A stretch of DNA of 64,000 nucleotides from Bacteroidota bacterium (GCA_018267385.1 JAFDYN010000022.1:1-64000); one strand, 5' to 3'. Shown: positions 48,094-57,821, counted from the first letter of the stretch. Numbers and translations: made by a program. Notes: generated from the sequence alone by a model not told the origin.

Positions 48094-48840
48094 ATGATAG
48101 AGTTTTCTGCACGGGAGAGTGAGTTGTTTGGGGTCCGGTTTGGCAGGGCTACTATCACATCAGACTTCAAAGACTGGGAGCGGCTGCGTCGGCTCAGTGC
48201 TGATATGCAGCTGGACTACCTGCGGCTAAAAGTGGTCAATCCCGAAGATTCCTTCCTCGATCATTTTTGCCAGGCAGACTGGCATGCCGATCTGATGGGA
48301 GTGATACGCCTGTACAAGATCGTAGCCAGGGAAGCCCATGCACATTATGACGCGCCTGTGGCCAGGTTTCAAAAAGTAACCGAAACGGATAAGCAGCTTC
48401 TGAAAGACCTGCTGATAAAAACCTATACGGAAGTGCCCTTTGGCTTTTTTCAGTACAAGGCGCTGCTCGGAAAGTTTCCACTGGAAAAGCAGCTGGAAAA
48501 TATAGGCTCCTACATTGCAGACAATTTTTGCGGACAGTACCAGGACAAAGAGGCATACATAGGCTATGTGAATGGCAAACCTATAGAGTGCTTTGCTTCT
48601 GACTTCTCTGATGGTACTACTGCCGTCACGCTCTATGCAGGCATCCTGACGGAGCATCGCGATAATGATCTTTTCAAAGACATGATCCGGTTTTTCAAGC
48701 AGCTCTGCTGGCAGAAGGGGATGGCAAAATCTATCTGCGGTGCCCGCCTTGAGAATCTCTCCAGCCAGTACGCTATGGAGCGTGAGGGATCGGTATCCTA
48801 TGGCACAGAGTGGGTCTATATGATCAGCTTTGATAAATAA
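48094..48840 (+). CDS. Putative GNAT-type acyltransferase
   Basis: 248-aa soluble protein. The second half looks like a GNAT fold: FQKVTETDKQLLKDLLIKTY near residue 95, IGYVNGKPIECFASDFSDGTTAVTLYAGILTEHRDNDLFKDMIRFF as the CoA-binding strand-loop-helix, and ICGARLENLSSQYAMEREG as the last helix. The glycine loop is poorly conserved, so catalysis is uncertain. The layout, an N-terminal variable part plus a C-terminal GNAT, resembles WecD-like sugar N-acetyltransferases, which would fit the glycosyltransferase genes directly downstream (inference). Confidence 0.6.
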   Translation: MIEFSARESELFGVRFGRATITSDFKDWERLRRLSADMQLDYLRLKVVNPEDSFLDHFCQADWHADLMGVIRLYKIVAREAHAHYDAPVARFQKVTETDKQLLKDLLIKTYTEVPFGFFQYKALLGKFPLEKQLENIGSYIADNFCGQYQDKEAYIGYVNGKPIECFASDFSDGTTAVTLYAGILTEHRDNDLFKDMIRFFKQLCWQKGMAKSICGARLENLSSQYAMEREGSVSYGTEWVYMISFDK

Positions 48841-48847
48841 AAGTGCT

Positions 48848-50767
48848 GTGAAAGACCTCAAAGACATACTGGTACTGACCGGGCTCCGTGCCCGGATGCT
48901 ACTGATACTAGCCTGCCTCGTCTGCTATGGCATATCCCTGCGCAATGACTACTCTCTGGACGATGACTTTGCCATATACGCCAATCAGTATGTGCAGAAG
49001 GGGCTGAGCGGTATACCTGACATCCTCACGCATCCATATTATACCAGCAGTACGCTCACCTTTGACTATCGTCCCGTAGCATCTGTCACATTTGCAGTGG
49101 AGAAAGAGATCTTTGGCAATGAGCCGCATGTGGGCCACGCGGTCAATCTCGTTTTGTATATCGTAGCAGTGCTGCTGCTGCTCGGGGTGTTGAGCGATGT
49201 GATCGGCCTCGGCCTGGTACCTGCCTTTATCACAGCATTGATCTTTGCGGTGCATCCTGCCCACACAGAGGTAGTAGCTTCTATCAAAAACAGGGAAGAG
49301 CTGCTCAGCTTCATTTTCTGTATGCTGTCCTTCTTTGCGCTGCACAGGTTTTTTGATCAGAAGAAATTGTCGGGATGGTTGCTTTATGGCGCGCTGACCA
49401 TAGCCAGCTTGTTGCTTTCATTCGCATCCAAGCTGACGACCATACCGGTCATTGTGATCTTTGGCGCCATGCTGTATATGCAGGGCCGCTATCGCCAGGC
49501 CAGATTATTCTATCCGATACTCGCACTGATCGCCGTAGTAGCTATCACCTACCTGGTGGTTATTCTCCGTATGTCAAACCGGCCCATCTATGACCTGGAA
49601 AATCCCCTGGTTAACTACCCGGGAGATGTCTCCGCCCGCATCGGTACGACAGCTATGGCCTTGCTGTTTTATTTCAGGTTTATGTGGGTGCCCTATCCGT
49701 TCTCATTTTTCTACGGCTATGATACCATACCGGTAGTACATCTGGGCGAGCCCGCAGCCATGCTTTCTATCATGTTGCACCTTGGACTGTTTATCTATGG
49801 CCTGATCTTGTTTTTCCGGAGAGATCTGACAGGGCTTTTTATCCTTTCCTATTTCTTTGCTATCGCGCTATATAGCAATATCCTGATCCCATACACAGGT
49901 ATCGTATCAGAGCGCGCCTTATTCTTTCCATCTGTCTGGTTTACCGGCGGCTTTGTGCATTGGTTTTATCAGCGGCTCTCTGGCCGGCAGGCATCAGCTA
50001 CATGGCGCAACACAGTCTTAGGTTTGACTACAGTCATGATCATAGCCTACGGCGCGCTGGATATCCGCCGTGTGGATCAATGGCACGATACGATATCGCT
50101 CATGAGCAGCGACATTCCGCACCTCGGCAATTCTACTCTTGCCAACTACTTCTATGGCTGTGTAATGAAGAATGCCGCAGAAGCCCAGGCTGATACTGCA
50201 GGCTACAGGCGGTACATGCGCGCGTCTAAGGAAGCGCTCTATCTGGTTAATACCCTCAGCCCTACCTATCCATATGGCTACTTCCGCCTCGGGCTGATAT
50301 ACCGCTATGATGAGTACAACGGTGATTCTGCTTTCTACTATTTCAATAAAGCCTACGAGTACAATAAAGAGCAAACGGACATCCGCTATCAGTATGGCCG
50401 CACACAGTATGAGTTTGGAGATATGCGCCGGGCCGCAGATGTATTTGCGGCATTGTATAAAGAGCTGCCTACAGACACTTTCACCGTATTCTATCATGCG
50501 CTGCTACAGTTAAAGCTGCGCAATATGCAGGAGGGCAAACGAGCTGCAGATGAATTTATGCGCATGGCGCCGGGCTATTATCAGTCGCACTTCAATATGG
50601 GCATCTACTATGAGCTATCCGGAAATGCAGATAGCGCGGCCCGCGAGTACCAGCGCTCTGTAGATCTGGGCTGCACCGATCAGCTGGTATACAACTATCT
50701 CATAGACTACTATAGCGCCCATGGACGCGAGCAGGATGCAGACCGCTTCCGCCGCCTGCAGCACTAA
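48848..50767 (+). CDS. TMTC-like membrane O-glycosyltransferase with TPR domain
   Basis: About 639-aa protein; the start is uncertain (GTG 48848 chosen, an in-frame TTG lies at 48830). About 11 membrane segments in the first 420 residues, then a periplasmic TPR-like region (repeats near FRLGLIYRYDEYNGDSAFYYFNKAYEY, YQYGRTQYEFGDMRRAADVF, FNMGIYYELSGNADSAAREY). GT-C features: acidic SLDDDFAIYANQY in the first external loop, FDYRPVASVTFAVEKEIFG, and HPAHTEVVASIKNREELLSF, all shared with eukaryotic TMTC and bacterial homologues that transfer mannose from polyprenyl-phosphate-mannose to Ser/Thr. The GT2 gene 56 bases downstream could supply that donor. Substrate is not shown. Confidence 0.8.
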   Translation: MKDLKDILVLTGLRARMLLILACLVCYGISLRNDYSLDDDFAIYANQYVQKGLSGIPDILTHPYYTSSTLTFDYRPVASVTFAVEKEIFGNEPHVGHAVNLVLYIVAVLLLLGVLSDVIGLGLVPAFITALIFAVHPAHTEVVASIKNREELLSFIFCMLSFFALHRFFDQKKLSGWLLYGALTIASLLLSFASKLTTIPVIVIFGAMLYMQGRYRQARLFYPILALIAVVAITYLVVILRMSNRPIYDLENPLVNYPGDVSARIGTTAMALLFYFRFMWVPYPFSFFYGYDTIPVVHLGEPAAMLSIMLHLGLFIYGLILFFRRDLTGLFILSYFFAIALYSNILIPYTGIVSERALFFPSVWFTGGFVHWFYQRLSGRQASATWRNTVLGLTTVMIIAYGALDIRRVDQWHDTISLMSSDIPHLGNSTLANYFYGCVMKNAAEAQADTAGYRRYMRASKEALYLVNTLSPTYPYGYFRLGLIYRYDEYNGDSAFYYFNKAYEYNKEQTDIRYQYGRTQYEFGDMRRAADVFAALYKELPTDTFTVFYHALLQLKLRNMQEGKRAADEFMRMAPGYYQSHFNMGIYYELSGNADSAAREYQRSVDLGCTDQLVYNYLIDYYSAHGREQDADRFRRLQH

Positions 50768-50823
50768 AGGAGCCTTGACCAGCGTTACTCATGTATGTCT
50801 CATATTTCACTTAGTTTAGTCCG

Positions 50824-51513
50824 GTGAAGCTATCTATCATCATGCCCGTCTATAATGAAGCTGCCACGATCCGTGAGATCGTAGCACGGGTCATGGCTGT
50901 GCCTCTGGATAAGGAACTGGTCATAGTAGATGATGCATCTACAGATGCTACGGGCACCATCCTCGATCATGAGATTGCTGTACAGTATCCATCCGTCAGG
51001 ATATTTCATCACCCTGTCAACCGCGGCAAGGCCGCTGCTATCCGCACAGGTATACCACACACTACAGGAGACATCATCACCATACAGGATGGGGACCTGG
51101 AGACGGAGCCGCAGGACCTCATACACCTCACTGCGCCTATACGCGAGGGTAGGGCAGAGGTGGTCTATGGCTCGCGCTATCTTGCACCAAAGGAGCAGCA
51201 TCTCTACCGCAGCTATCAGCTCGGAGGCCGCGTCCTCTCCTGGACTGCCAATCTGCTCTACGGCCAGCACATCACAGACGAGCCCGCCTGCTATAAGGTC
51301 TTTCGCGCGGAGATACTCAAAAGTATAAAGCTGGACTACGACCGGTTTGAATTTTGCCCGGAGGTCACAGCCAAGGTGTCAAAGCTCGGCTACAAGATCA
51401 CAGAGCTGCCTATGAATTACTATCCGCGGGGATTTGATGAAGGCAAAAAACTGCACTGGCTCGATGGGCTGAAGGCGCTGTGGGTATTGCTGCGATACAG
51501 GTTTACCGACTGA
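50824..51513 (+). CDS. Family 2 glycosyltransferase, dolichyl/polyprenyl-phosphate hexose synthase type
   Basis: 229-aa GT-A glycosyltransferase starting at GTG 50824. LSIIMPVYNEAATI, VIVDDASTDATG, NRGKAAAIRTGI and the metal-binding QDGDLETEP (normally QDADLE-P; Gly replaces Ala) define the family, followed by VVYGSRYL and the acceptor-side ELPMNYYPRGFDEGKKLHW. No membrane segment, like soluble DPM1-type enzymes, which make polyprenyl-phosphate-mannose or -glucose. Position between two membrane GT-C genes supports a donor-supply role (inference). Confidence 0.9.
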   Translation: MKLSIIMPVYNEAATIREIVARVMAVPLDKELVIVDDASTDATGTILDHEIAVQYPSVRIFHHPVNRGKAAAIRTGIPHTTGDIITIQDGDLETEPQDLIHLTAPIREGRAEVVYGSRYLAPKEQHLYRSYQLGGRVLSWTANLLYGQHITDEPACYKVFRAEILKSIKLDYDRFEFCPEVTAKVSKLGYKITELPMNYYPRGFDEGKKLHWLDGLKALWVLLRYRFTD

Positions 51514-51564
51514 TGTAGAAAAGTGTGTTTTGAGACTGGTAAATAATTGTCAATTTTGACTGAG

Positions 51565-52191
51565 ATGGCCGAGGCGCAAAAAAATAAACCGTTCACAGAT
51601 ACACAGATCCTGCGCAGGAACCTGCTCGTAGCTTTTGTACTGGTCATACTGCTGGTAGCACTATATGCTACCATACCCGGCTACAACTTTGCTGTGAAGG
51701 ATGTGGCTGTGCGCAATAAAGAGCTGATGGACCACATCGAGACACGCCGGCTCAATGCCAACCTGCCTGAGCTGACCCTGCAGCAGAAGCGCCTCTTCAA
51801 AATAGAAAGCTACTGGTATATAGACTACCTGCGCGAGAGTACGCCCAGCGATGCTGTGATACTCCTGCCACCCCACTCAGCCATACCTGATACCTCAGAG
51901 TTCAACCTTGTCTACAGCTCCGAGTGGATGGAGTACTTCCTCTTCCCGCGTCTCTGTGTATCTGAGGATGAGAAAAGCACCAAGCCTGAGCTTTACGCAA
52001 AGGCCAACTATGTAGCCATAGTCAACGGCTGGGGCTATGACAAGCTGAAATACCAACCTTACAAGCGCGAGAGCGAGGCCGTACTGCCGATAGAAAAGCC
52101 TAAAGCTGACACCACCGCAGCCAATAGCGCGCTGAAACCGCAGATGCTGAATGATCCTTCTTTCAAACCTAAAACCAATACGCAGGACTGA
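51565..52191 (+). CDS. Bitopic protein with PPH/YFLFPR/VNGWG domain, copy 1
   Basis: 208-aa protein: cytoplasmic start, one membrane helix (about 20-37), and an extracytoplasmic domain. Key segments: TPSDAVILLPPHS, EWMEYFLFPRL, LYAKANYVAIVNGWGYDK; the Thr/Pro/Lys-rich tail is variable. It is paralogous to the protein at 58522, which keeps the same segments in the same order. I recognise no named family. The stop overlaps the start of the GT-C-like gene by one base (TGATG), so the two are translated together and probably act together. ATG 51565 preferred to a TTG six codons earlier. Confidence 0.8.
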   Translation: MAEAQKNKPFTDTQILRRNLLVAFVLVILLVALYATIPGYNFAVKDVAVRNKELMDHIETRRLNANLPELTLQQKRLFKIESYWYIDYLRESTPSDAVILLPPHSAIPDTSEFNLVYSSEWMEYFLFPRLCVSEDEKSTKPELYAKANYVAIVNGWGYDKLKYQPYKRESEAVLPIEKPKADTTAANSALKPQMLNDPSFKPKTNTQD

Positions 52192-53582
52192 TGTTGCTAT
52201 TCGTAGGCATATTGATGGTGTACCTGATAGGAGCGGGCATACTCACGCGCATCAGCCAGGCCTGGAGCTGGAAGGAGTTGATCGCCTCATCTTTTCTGAT
52301 CGGCATCGCGGCTGAGACTTTCTTCATGTTCGTGTTTGACATCATCGGCTTTCCCTTTTCGTATTATGCATTGTTCTTTGCCGGTTTTGCCGTCATCGTA
52401 TTGTGCTACGATAGCATGTACAGCTACTGGCAGGCAAAGAGGAAAGACATCAACCTTGGCTCATGGTCACTAAAGACGGCCAACTACCCGGCGGTTATCC
52501 TGGGTCTCGCCATCTTCTACATGCTGTACCTCATCACGCAGAAGAACCTCTTCTGGCCTACTACAGAGCATGATGCCATCGGCTCCTTTGACAAGCTGGG
52601 TATCGTGATGGCGCTGGAGGGCAGGATCAAGATCAGCCTCTTCCAGTGGGGACTGGAGGGTGCCGGTGGCGTATACCCGCCACTATTTCACGGGGGCATA
52701 GCCTATCTGTATCTCTACGGAGCGGCGCAGCCCAAGATCATTACCACGCTTTACTTTGTCTCATTGCTGCTCGGCTTCTATGCCATCCTCAGCAGGTATG
52801 TCACGACCATCACAGCCCTTTTCTTCACACTGCTGCTCGAGATGGTGCCGGAGATGTTTTCCCATGCCGCCCTGCTCCTGGGCAATCTTCCCACCACCGC
52901 CTATGTAGGTCTCGCCTCGCTCACACTCTTCGTCTGGATACAGTCAAAGGAGCAGCGCTACTTTGTGCTCAGCTGCATCCTCACAGGTCTCAGCCTCTGG
53001 ATCAGAAATGACACGATAGGCTTTGCGCTGGCCGGTACACTGATCATAGCTGCCTTTGTGCAGAGCGCAGACAAATGGAAGAAGGCGGCGATCTACTTTG
53101 GCTCAGGCATCCTGCCATTCATCCTTTGGACACTCTACCTCAAGCTGAAAATACATAGTACGCAGGGAGCGCGCTTTGTAGATCATGTTGGCTTTGACAC
53201 CGCCAAGATGAAACTCATGCTCGGCTATGTGCTCAGCTACTTCACCTGGATACAGGTGGGCAATATGCCACCGGGCATACAGCTATATGGTTTATCCTTC
53301 ATGCTGGTCTTCCTCATCGTGGCGCTGAATGCTAAGAACCTGACCAAAGACAAGCCATATATCCTCATCTTCTTCCTGGCTTCCTTTGCTGTGTACTTTG
53401 GCATCTTCTACCTGCTGGACGAGAGCAAGCAGAATGCGCCTATGTCGAGCCTGATGGAGAGCTCCTTCAAGCGGGGCATGTTCTGCTTTATCCCCGCGCT
53501 ATTCTACTATGCGGCTACCTCGCAGGTCATGCAGCGTTTATCAGCCTGGCTGGAGCGCTTCAGGACCAGCAAGCCTGCCTGA
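52191..53582 (+). CDS. Polytopic GT-C-like membrane protein, copy 1
   Basis: 463-aa inner-membrane protein with about 11-12 hydrophobic segments. An external loop after the first third has FWPTTEHDAIGSFDKLGIV, the place where GT-C glycosyltransferases carry catalytic acidic residues; YPPLFHGGIAYLY and VPEMFSHAALLLGNLPTTAY follow, then a conserved SFKRGMFCF(I)PAL near the end. Paralogue of 59122-60648 (FWPT-EHDA vs YWPPAEFDT, YPPL, VPEMF-HA, NLP, KRG-FC). Likely transfers a sugar from a lipid-phosphate donor at the outer face of the membrane; acceptor unknown. Coupled to the bitopic gene upstream. Confidence 0.72.
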   Translation: MLLFVGILMVYLIGAGILTRISQAWSWKELIASSFLIGIAAETFFMFVFDIIGFPFSYYALFFAGFAVIVLCYDSMYSYWQAKRKDINLGSWSLKTANYPAVILGLAIFYMLYLITQKNLFWPTTEHDAIGSFDKLGIVMALEGRIKISLFQWGLEGAGGVYPPLFHGGIAYLYLYGAAQPKIITTLYFVSLLLGFYAILSRYVTTITALFFTLLLEMVPEMFSHAALLLGNLPTTAYVGLASLTLFVWIQSKEQRYFVLSCILTGLSLWIRNDTIGFALAGTLIIAAFVQSADKWKKAAIYFGSGILPFILWTLYLKLKIHSTQGARFVDHVGFDTAKMKLMLGYVLSYFTWIQVGNMPPGIQLYGLSFMLVFLIVALNAKNLTKDKPYILIFFLASFAVYFGIFYLLDESKQNAPMSSLMESSFKRGMFCFIPALFYYAATSQVMQRLSAWLERFRTSKPA

Positions 53583-53656
53583 TATCGTGTTAAATAACCT
53601 GATCTTAACATTCCCTGCCTGTCTGATCATGCTGTGGGCATTATCTTTACGGTACT

Positions 53657-53923
53657 ATGGTCAATTTAAAACTTCTGAGTACACCACCCGCCAATGAACG
53701 GGAAAAGAAGGAGGCCGCTGCTCTGTTTCTGATGGTCATGCTGATTTGTCTCAAGGGCATAGTCCATAGTGTAGATCTTTTGTTCTGGCATCCTTCGCCG
53801 GTCTTGTATCAGATCCTGGCCAAGTATCTGGCTCTTGCGCTGACTAGTGCCGGTCTGGTAGTATGCATCTATCGCATGTACAGCTACAGGCTTTGGTCTC
53901 ATCTTTTGCGGCCATTGAGCTAG
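53657..53923 (+). CDS. Small two-TM membrane protein
   Basis: 88-aa protein with two hydrophobic segments (about residues 20-44 and 56-77) and a basic, short C-terminus. No family recognised. A TATCTTTA box at 53642-53649 lies 7 bases before the ATG. It sits between the first GT-C-like pair and the inverted ribosomal block; it may belong to either group or to none. Confidence 0.55.
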   Translation: MVNLKLLSTPPANEREKKEAAALFLMVMLICLKGIVHSVDLLFWHPSPVLYQILAKYLALALTSAGLVVCIYRMYSYRLWSHLLRPLS

Positions 53924-54003
53924 CGGTTACTACCCGATATACGCCTATTACATTTTATCTCTGCGCCTCTCTGCCCCAGCGGTTAAAAGACCTCTGTCCG
54001 GCA

Positions 54004-54036
54004 CAAAAACAGAAAACCCGCTCAGTGAGCGGGTTT
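54004..54036 (-). terminator. Terminator after rplX
   Basis: Stem AAACCCGCTCA / TGAGCGGGTTT, followed on the minus strand by TTTTCTGTTTTTG. It ends the rpsC-rplX transcript 29 bases past the rplX stop. Confidence 0.85.
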
Positions 54037-54064
54037 CAATATGATTAAGGGTTAAACCTTGGGA

Positions 54065-54373
54065 TTAGTCTATGTTCTTGCCTGTCTTCTTAGACACGCG
54101 TACAGTAGTACCCTTTACATCCTTGCGGCCTACGCGGGTAGGAGCGCCGTCAGAGAGCAGGGCCACGTTTGATACGTGTACACCACCTTCAGTCTTGATG
54201 ATACCGCCCTGAGGGTTTTGAGATGTAGGCTTGCTGTGCTTTGTCTTCACATTCACACCTTCTACTATCACGCGGCTTTTTTCACGCAGTATCTCTGTGA
54301 CACGGCCTTTCTTGCCCTTGTCCTCACCTGCGATCACTACCACTGTATCACCTTTCTTTATATTCCACTTCAT
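54065..54373 (-). CDS. rplX: 50S ribosomal protein L24
   Basis: 102-aa L24 with the KOW motif at the N-terminus (IKKGDTVVVIAGEDKGKKG) and the GVNVKTKHSKPTSQNPQGGI segment. It is the last gene of this block and is followed by a terminator; its normal downstream neighbour rplE is on the other strand at 7022. Confidence 0.97.
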   Translation of the reverse strand: MKWNIKKGDTVVVIAGEDKGKKGRVTEILREKSRVIVEGVNVKTKHSKPTSQNPQGGIIKTEGGVHVSNVALLSDGAPTRVGRKDVKGTTVRVSKKTGKNID

Positions 54374-54433
54374 GGCTTTTCTTTCTTTATTGTATTGACT
54401 GAATACTATCTTGTTATTACTTACTTCTTGAGA

Positions 54434-54802
54434 TTAAAGAACCTCTGGTGCCAGTGACACGATCTTCATGAAAGACTTATCACGCAGCTCACGGGCTACA
54501 GGTCCGAAGATACGCGTACCGCGTGGCTCGTCCTGGTTGTTCAGGAGTACTACCGCATTGTCGTCAAAACGGATATAAGATCCGTCTTTCCTGCGGATAG
54601 CCTTCTTAGTACGTACTACTACAGCCTTAGACACTGTTCCTTTCTTAGCGCCACCGGTCGGGAGAGCCTTCTTGATAGATACGACTACCTTGTCACCTAT
54701 GCCGGCATACCTCCTGCCTGATCCTCCGAGTACACGGATCACGAGTACTTCCCTCGCACCGCTATTGTCAGCTACATTTGCCCTTGATTCTTGCTGTAAC
54801 AT
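54434..54802 (-). CDS. rplN: 50S ribosomal protein L14
   Basis: 122-aa L14, very conserved: [75 protein letters not shown]. Confidence 0.98.
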   Translation of the reverse strand: MLQQESRANVADNSGAREVLVIRVLGGSGRRYAGIGDKVVVSIKKALPTGGAKKGTVSKAVVVRTKKAIRRKDGSYIRFDDNAVVLLNNQDEPRGTRIFGPVARELRDKSFMKIVSLAPEVL

Positions 54803-54852
54803 TTCTTCTGTTTATAGTTTTGTCTTGTCCTATTACGATGTCGGTATCTGTA

Positions 54853-54890
54853 TTATCTCAATACGCAATACCCACTACTCAATACTAAAA
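54853..54890. repeat. TATTGAG-type spacer repeat between rpsQ and rplN
   Basis: On the minus strand reads as imperfect units TATTGAG-TAGTGGG-TATTGCG-TATTGAG. Comparable in style, not in sequence, to the TTAGACA spacers at 967-1013 and 26125-26156. Confidence 0.45.
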
Positions 54891-54891
54891 A

Positions 54892-55146
54892 TTACTTAGC
54901 CCTTTCTACTACCTCTACCAGCCTCCAGCGCTTGCTCTTGCTGAGTGGGCGGGTCTCCATGATACGCACGGTATCACCTGTCTTTGCGTTGTTAGTTTCA
55001 TCATGAGCCTTGTACGTCTTGGTACGCTTCATGAATTTGCCATAGATAGGGTGCATCACCTTAGTGACTTCAGATACAGTGATGGTTTTTTCCATCTTGT
55101 CGCTGACTACTACGCCTACACGCTCTTTCCTGAGATTTCTTTCCAT
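54892..55146 (-). CDS. rpsQ: 30S ribosomal protein S17
   Basis: 84-aa S17: [43 protein letters not shown], and the end [24 protein letters not shown]. Normal length and place after rpmC. Confidence 0.97.
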   Translation of the reverse strand: MERNLRKERVGVVVSDKMEKTITVSEVTKVMHPIYGKFMKRTKTYKAHDETNNAKTGDTVRIMETRPLSKSKRWRLVEVVERAK

Positions 55147-55175
55147 TTTATTATAGTTGATAGCTTTGGTCTAAA

Positions 55176-55397
55176 TTATTTAGCTGCTGTAGCCGCAGTC
55201 CTTGAGTTCAGGTTAGTGAGCATACGTGCTATATCCCTCCTCTTGGCACGGATAGCCATTGGATTCTCAGATGATGATACAGCGTGGCTGAATTCCAGCT
55301 TGCCCAGGGCAGCCTTCTCTTGCTTGATTTTCTCAGCGAGATCCTTATTGTTCAGCGCGTTGATGTCCTTGGTCTGTATGGCTTTATTAGCTCCCAT
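55176..55397 (-). CDS. rpmC: 50S ribosomal protein L29
   Basis: 73-aa L29, two helices packed near the exit tunnel. DINALNNKDLAEKIKQEKAALGKLEF and ENPMAIRAKRRDIARMLTNLNSR are diagnostic; the Ala/Thr tail is variable. Confidence 0.95.
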   Translation of the reverse strand: MGANKAIQTKDINALNNKDLAEKIKQEKAALGKLEFSHAVSSSENPMAIRAKRRDIARMLTNLNSRTAATAAK

Positions 55398-55430
55398 TGT
55401 CTTATTATTGACTTAGTCGTTTAAAAATGA

Positions 55431-55859
55431 TTAGGCGAGTATCTCTACAGCATCCCTGCGGGTTACAAACTTGGTCTTCACCGGCAGCTTCTGAGCAGCG
55501 AGGCGCATAGCCTCTTCAGCTACCGCACGTGGCACACCATCACACTCAAACAGGATCGCACCTGGACGAACCGGAGCGCCCCAGCCTTCCGGGTTACCCT
55601 TACCTTTACCCATACGTACCTCGAGAGGCTTGCGGGTGATTACTTTGTCAGGGAAGATACGGATCCACACCTTTCCTTCACGCTTCATAAAGCGGGTCAC
55701 CGCGATACGGGCAGATTCTATCTGCTTATTGGTGATCAGGTGAGTATCGAGGCTCTTCAGACCGTAGGTACCGAATGCGATCTCATGGCCACGGTTTGCG
55801 TTGCCCTTGATCCTGCCTTTTTGTGTCTTCCTGAACTTTGTTCTTTTAGGTAATAACAT
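55431..55859 (-). CDS. rplP: 50S ribosomal protein L16
   Basis: 142-aa L16: [66 protein letters not shown] and a normal C-terminus. Contacts the peptidyl-transferase centre. Confidence 0.98.
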   Translation of the reverse strand: MLLPKRTKFRKTQKGRIKGNANRGHEIAFGTYGLKSLDTHLITNKQIESARIAVTRFMKREGKVWIRIFPDKVITRKPLEVRMGKGKGNPEGWGAPVRPGAILFECDGVPRAVAEEAMRLAAQKLPVKTKFVTRRDAVEILA

Positions 55860-55898
55860 GACCTAATCTTTTTATCTCTTATTATCTAATTCAATTTC

Positions 55899-56693
55899 TT
55901 ACTTCCTTGGTCCACCGCTGCGGCCCTGGCCTTCGCCAGCCCTTTTGCGCGGCGCGCGCCTTTCGCCATCACGGCCACCACCACGGCGGTCATCACCACC
56001 ACGACGGTTGTCTTCGCCACCTTGGTTCTCAGCCTGAGAGCCTGAGAGACCTGCAGTGAGGTCACGCTTGCCATATACTTCACCCTTGCAGATCCATACT
56101 TTCACGCCGATCTTGCCATATACGGTCAGAGCTTCGTAGAAAGCGTAGTCTATATCTGCCCTCCATGTGTGGAGTGGGGTACGTCCTTGCTTGTATTCTT
56201 CGGTACGGGCCATTTCTGCACCACCTATACGGCCTGATACGCGTACTTTGATACCCTCGGCACCCATCCTCATAGCTGAGGCGATAGCCATCTTGAGCGC
56301 ACGGCGGTAGTTGATACGGGCTTCGAGCTGCTTTGCGATGGTCTCAGCTACGATCATAGCCTCAGTCTCAGGGCGGCGGATCTCCGCGATATTGATCTGT
56401 ACATCCTTGCCGGTCAGCTTCTTGAGCTCCTCCTTCAGGCGGTCCACCTCATTGCCACCGCGACCGATGATGATACCCGGACGGCTGGTGTGGATGGTTA
56501 CGGTGATCCTTTTCAGGGTGCGCTCGATCACGATACGGGAGATACCTCCCTTATTGATACGTGCATTGATGTAGGTACGTATTTTTACGTCTTCTACCAG
56601 CTTCTGTGCGGCGTCTTTGCCACCGAACCAGTTGCTGTCCCATCCTCTGATGATGCCGAGCCTGTTGGCTATTGGACTTGTCTTCTGACCCAT
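55899..56693 (-). CDS. rpsC: 30S ribosomal protein S3
   Basis: 264-aa S3 starting [22 protein letters not shown] domain motif [27 protein letters not shown]-domain to about residue 210. The last 50 residues are an Arg/Gly/Asp-rich tail ([19 protein letters not shown]), longer than in E. coli and RGG-like, possibly RNA-binding. It heads this block with its own promoter; rplV, its usual upstream neighbour, is absent. Confidence 0.97.
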   Translation of the reverse strand: MGQKTSPIANRLGIIRGWDSNWFGGKDAAQKLVEDVKIRTYINARINKGGISRIVIERTLKRITVTIHTSRPGIIIGRGGNEVDRLKEELKKLTGKDVQINIAEIRRPETEAMIVAETIAKQLEARINYRRALKMAIASAMRMGAEGIKVRVSGRIGGAEMARTEEYKQGRTPLHTWRADIDYAFYEALTVYGKIGVKVWICKGEVYGKRDLTAGLSGSQAENQGGEDNRRGGDDRRGGGRDGERRAPRKRAGEGQGRSGGPRK

Positions 56694-56736
56694 TCAGTTA
56701 TGTATTTTTTGAACCTTTTTTCCGAAAAATGGACTG

Positions 56737-56767
56737 CAAAGATAGCTTTTATCCACACTAACACAAA
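56737..56767 (-). promoter_or_regulatory. Promoter of the rpsC-rplX operon
   Basis: On the minus strand: TTTG (56764-56767), 19-nt spacer, TATCTTTG (56737-56744), then CAGTCC. Bases 56724-56744 repeat 6963-6983 exactly in inverted orientation. Leader about 35-40 nt, A-rich. Confidence 0.85.
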
Positions 56768-56889
56768 TATTTCGTAGAAAAAATTGACCGCGGTAGTCAG
56801 GGAGCAAAAATGATAATATACCGCTACACCAATCGGAAGCTGTCAACGCTCAAAATCAAGGGGAAACGACCTGCGGACGCGATGGCGGG

Positions 56890-57639
56890 TCAAAGTGATG
56901 CTATAGACCGCTCCCCGCCTGTCATGGTAAAGCGGGTCCAGATAGTTTTGACTCTTCTGCCTACCTTGGCCTCTATCCGTATATATGTGTAGAATGGCTC
57001 CCGCTGCCTGCGCATCTCAGAGATCACCTCCTGGGTCAGTTGGTTGCCTTTGATGTAGAAGCTCTTGCTGACATTAGCGTTGACCATAGAGATAGTCACT
57101 GACAGCACCTTCTTCTGGCTGGCAGAGATCGTATCGTGGGAGATGAAGTTGAATACCGCATTGGTATGAAAGTTTGCCTTGTTATAGCTCAGGTTGCGTT
57201 CCAGCACCATATTGTCCATGGCCACCTCATCCGGCTGCTTGCGTATCAGCTTCTGGTAGTCCTTTTTGGGGACCTTCACATATATATGCTTGTAGAATAG
57301 TATGCGGCTGCCATTGCCAAAGAGAATGATACGCAGGGTCATCGTATCCATGCCGCTCTCTTTCTGGCTGTTGGGCGTGATGCGGATGAAGTTGTCTGTG
57401 CGCACTGCCAGCCCCTTCTCGCAAAAGAGCTCTGAGAAAGTATACTGCGGGTCTATGGTCAGCTTATAGCTGTACTCCTCATTATTGGTCAGGGTGTCTA
57501 CCTTGGGTGCCAGGCGTATCTCGCGGCGGCCATCCATAGCTATATAGATGATATTGCCCGTCTGAGCATAGGATATACCCGCCCCCCAGGAGAGCAGGGT
57601 AGCCAGCAGCAAAGACCTATACAGCAATATGGTACGCAC
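56890..57639 (-). CDS. Exported protein of unknown function
   Basis: About 250-aa protein; the frame stays open to 57744, but GTG 57639 gives a signal peptide (VRTILLYRSLLLATLL...GISYAQ). The mature part has two beta-rich halves; the last 80 residues (KVLSVTISMVNANVSKSFYIKGNQLTQEVISEMRRQREPFYTYIRIEAK) faintly resemble the C-terminal domains of GldM, a T9SS motor component. That resemblance is weak and unverified. It lies divergent to the rpsC promoter's source strand order, between the ribosomal block and the second GT-C pair. Confidence 0.6.
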   Translation of the reverse strand: MRTILLYRSLLLATLLSWGAGISYAQTGNIIYIAMDGRREIRLAPKVDTLTNNEEYSYKLTIDPQYTFSELFCEKGLAVRTDNFIRITPNSQKESGMDTMTLRIILFGNGSRILFYKHIYVKVPKKDYQKLIRKQPDEVAMDNMVLERNLSYNKANFHTNAVFNFISHDTISASQKKVLSVTISMVNANVSKSFYIKGNQLTQEVISEMRRQREPFYTYIRIEAKVGRRVKTIWTRFTMTGGERSIASL

Positions 57640-57770
57640 AATCAGTTTATTGTAAGTACTAGATTCGTAATGCTGGGTAAAAAGTTTCAATATGAGGAAG
57701 AAAAGAGGGGAAACAGGCCCGGATTTCAGATCATTGGCCTTCAAACCTCCGATTTTCTCCCAAAACTGTA

Positions 57771-57802
57771 TTTGCCATTACACGCCGCTGCGGGTATGTT
57801 TG
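57771..57802 (+). promoter_or_regulatory. Promoter of the membrane protein gene at 57822
   Basis: TTTG (57771-57774), 20-nt spacer, TATGTTTG (57795-57802), 19 bases before the ATG. Confidence 0.65.
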
Positions 57803-57821
57803 CCCTAAATCCCTACATACC

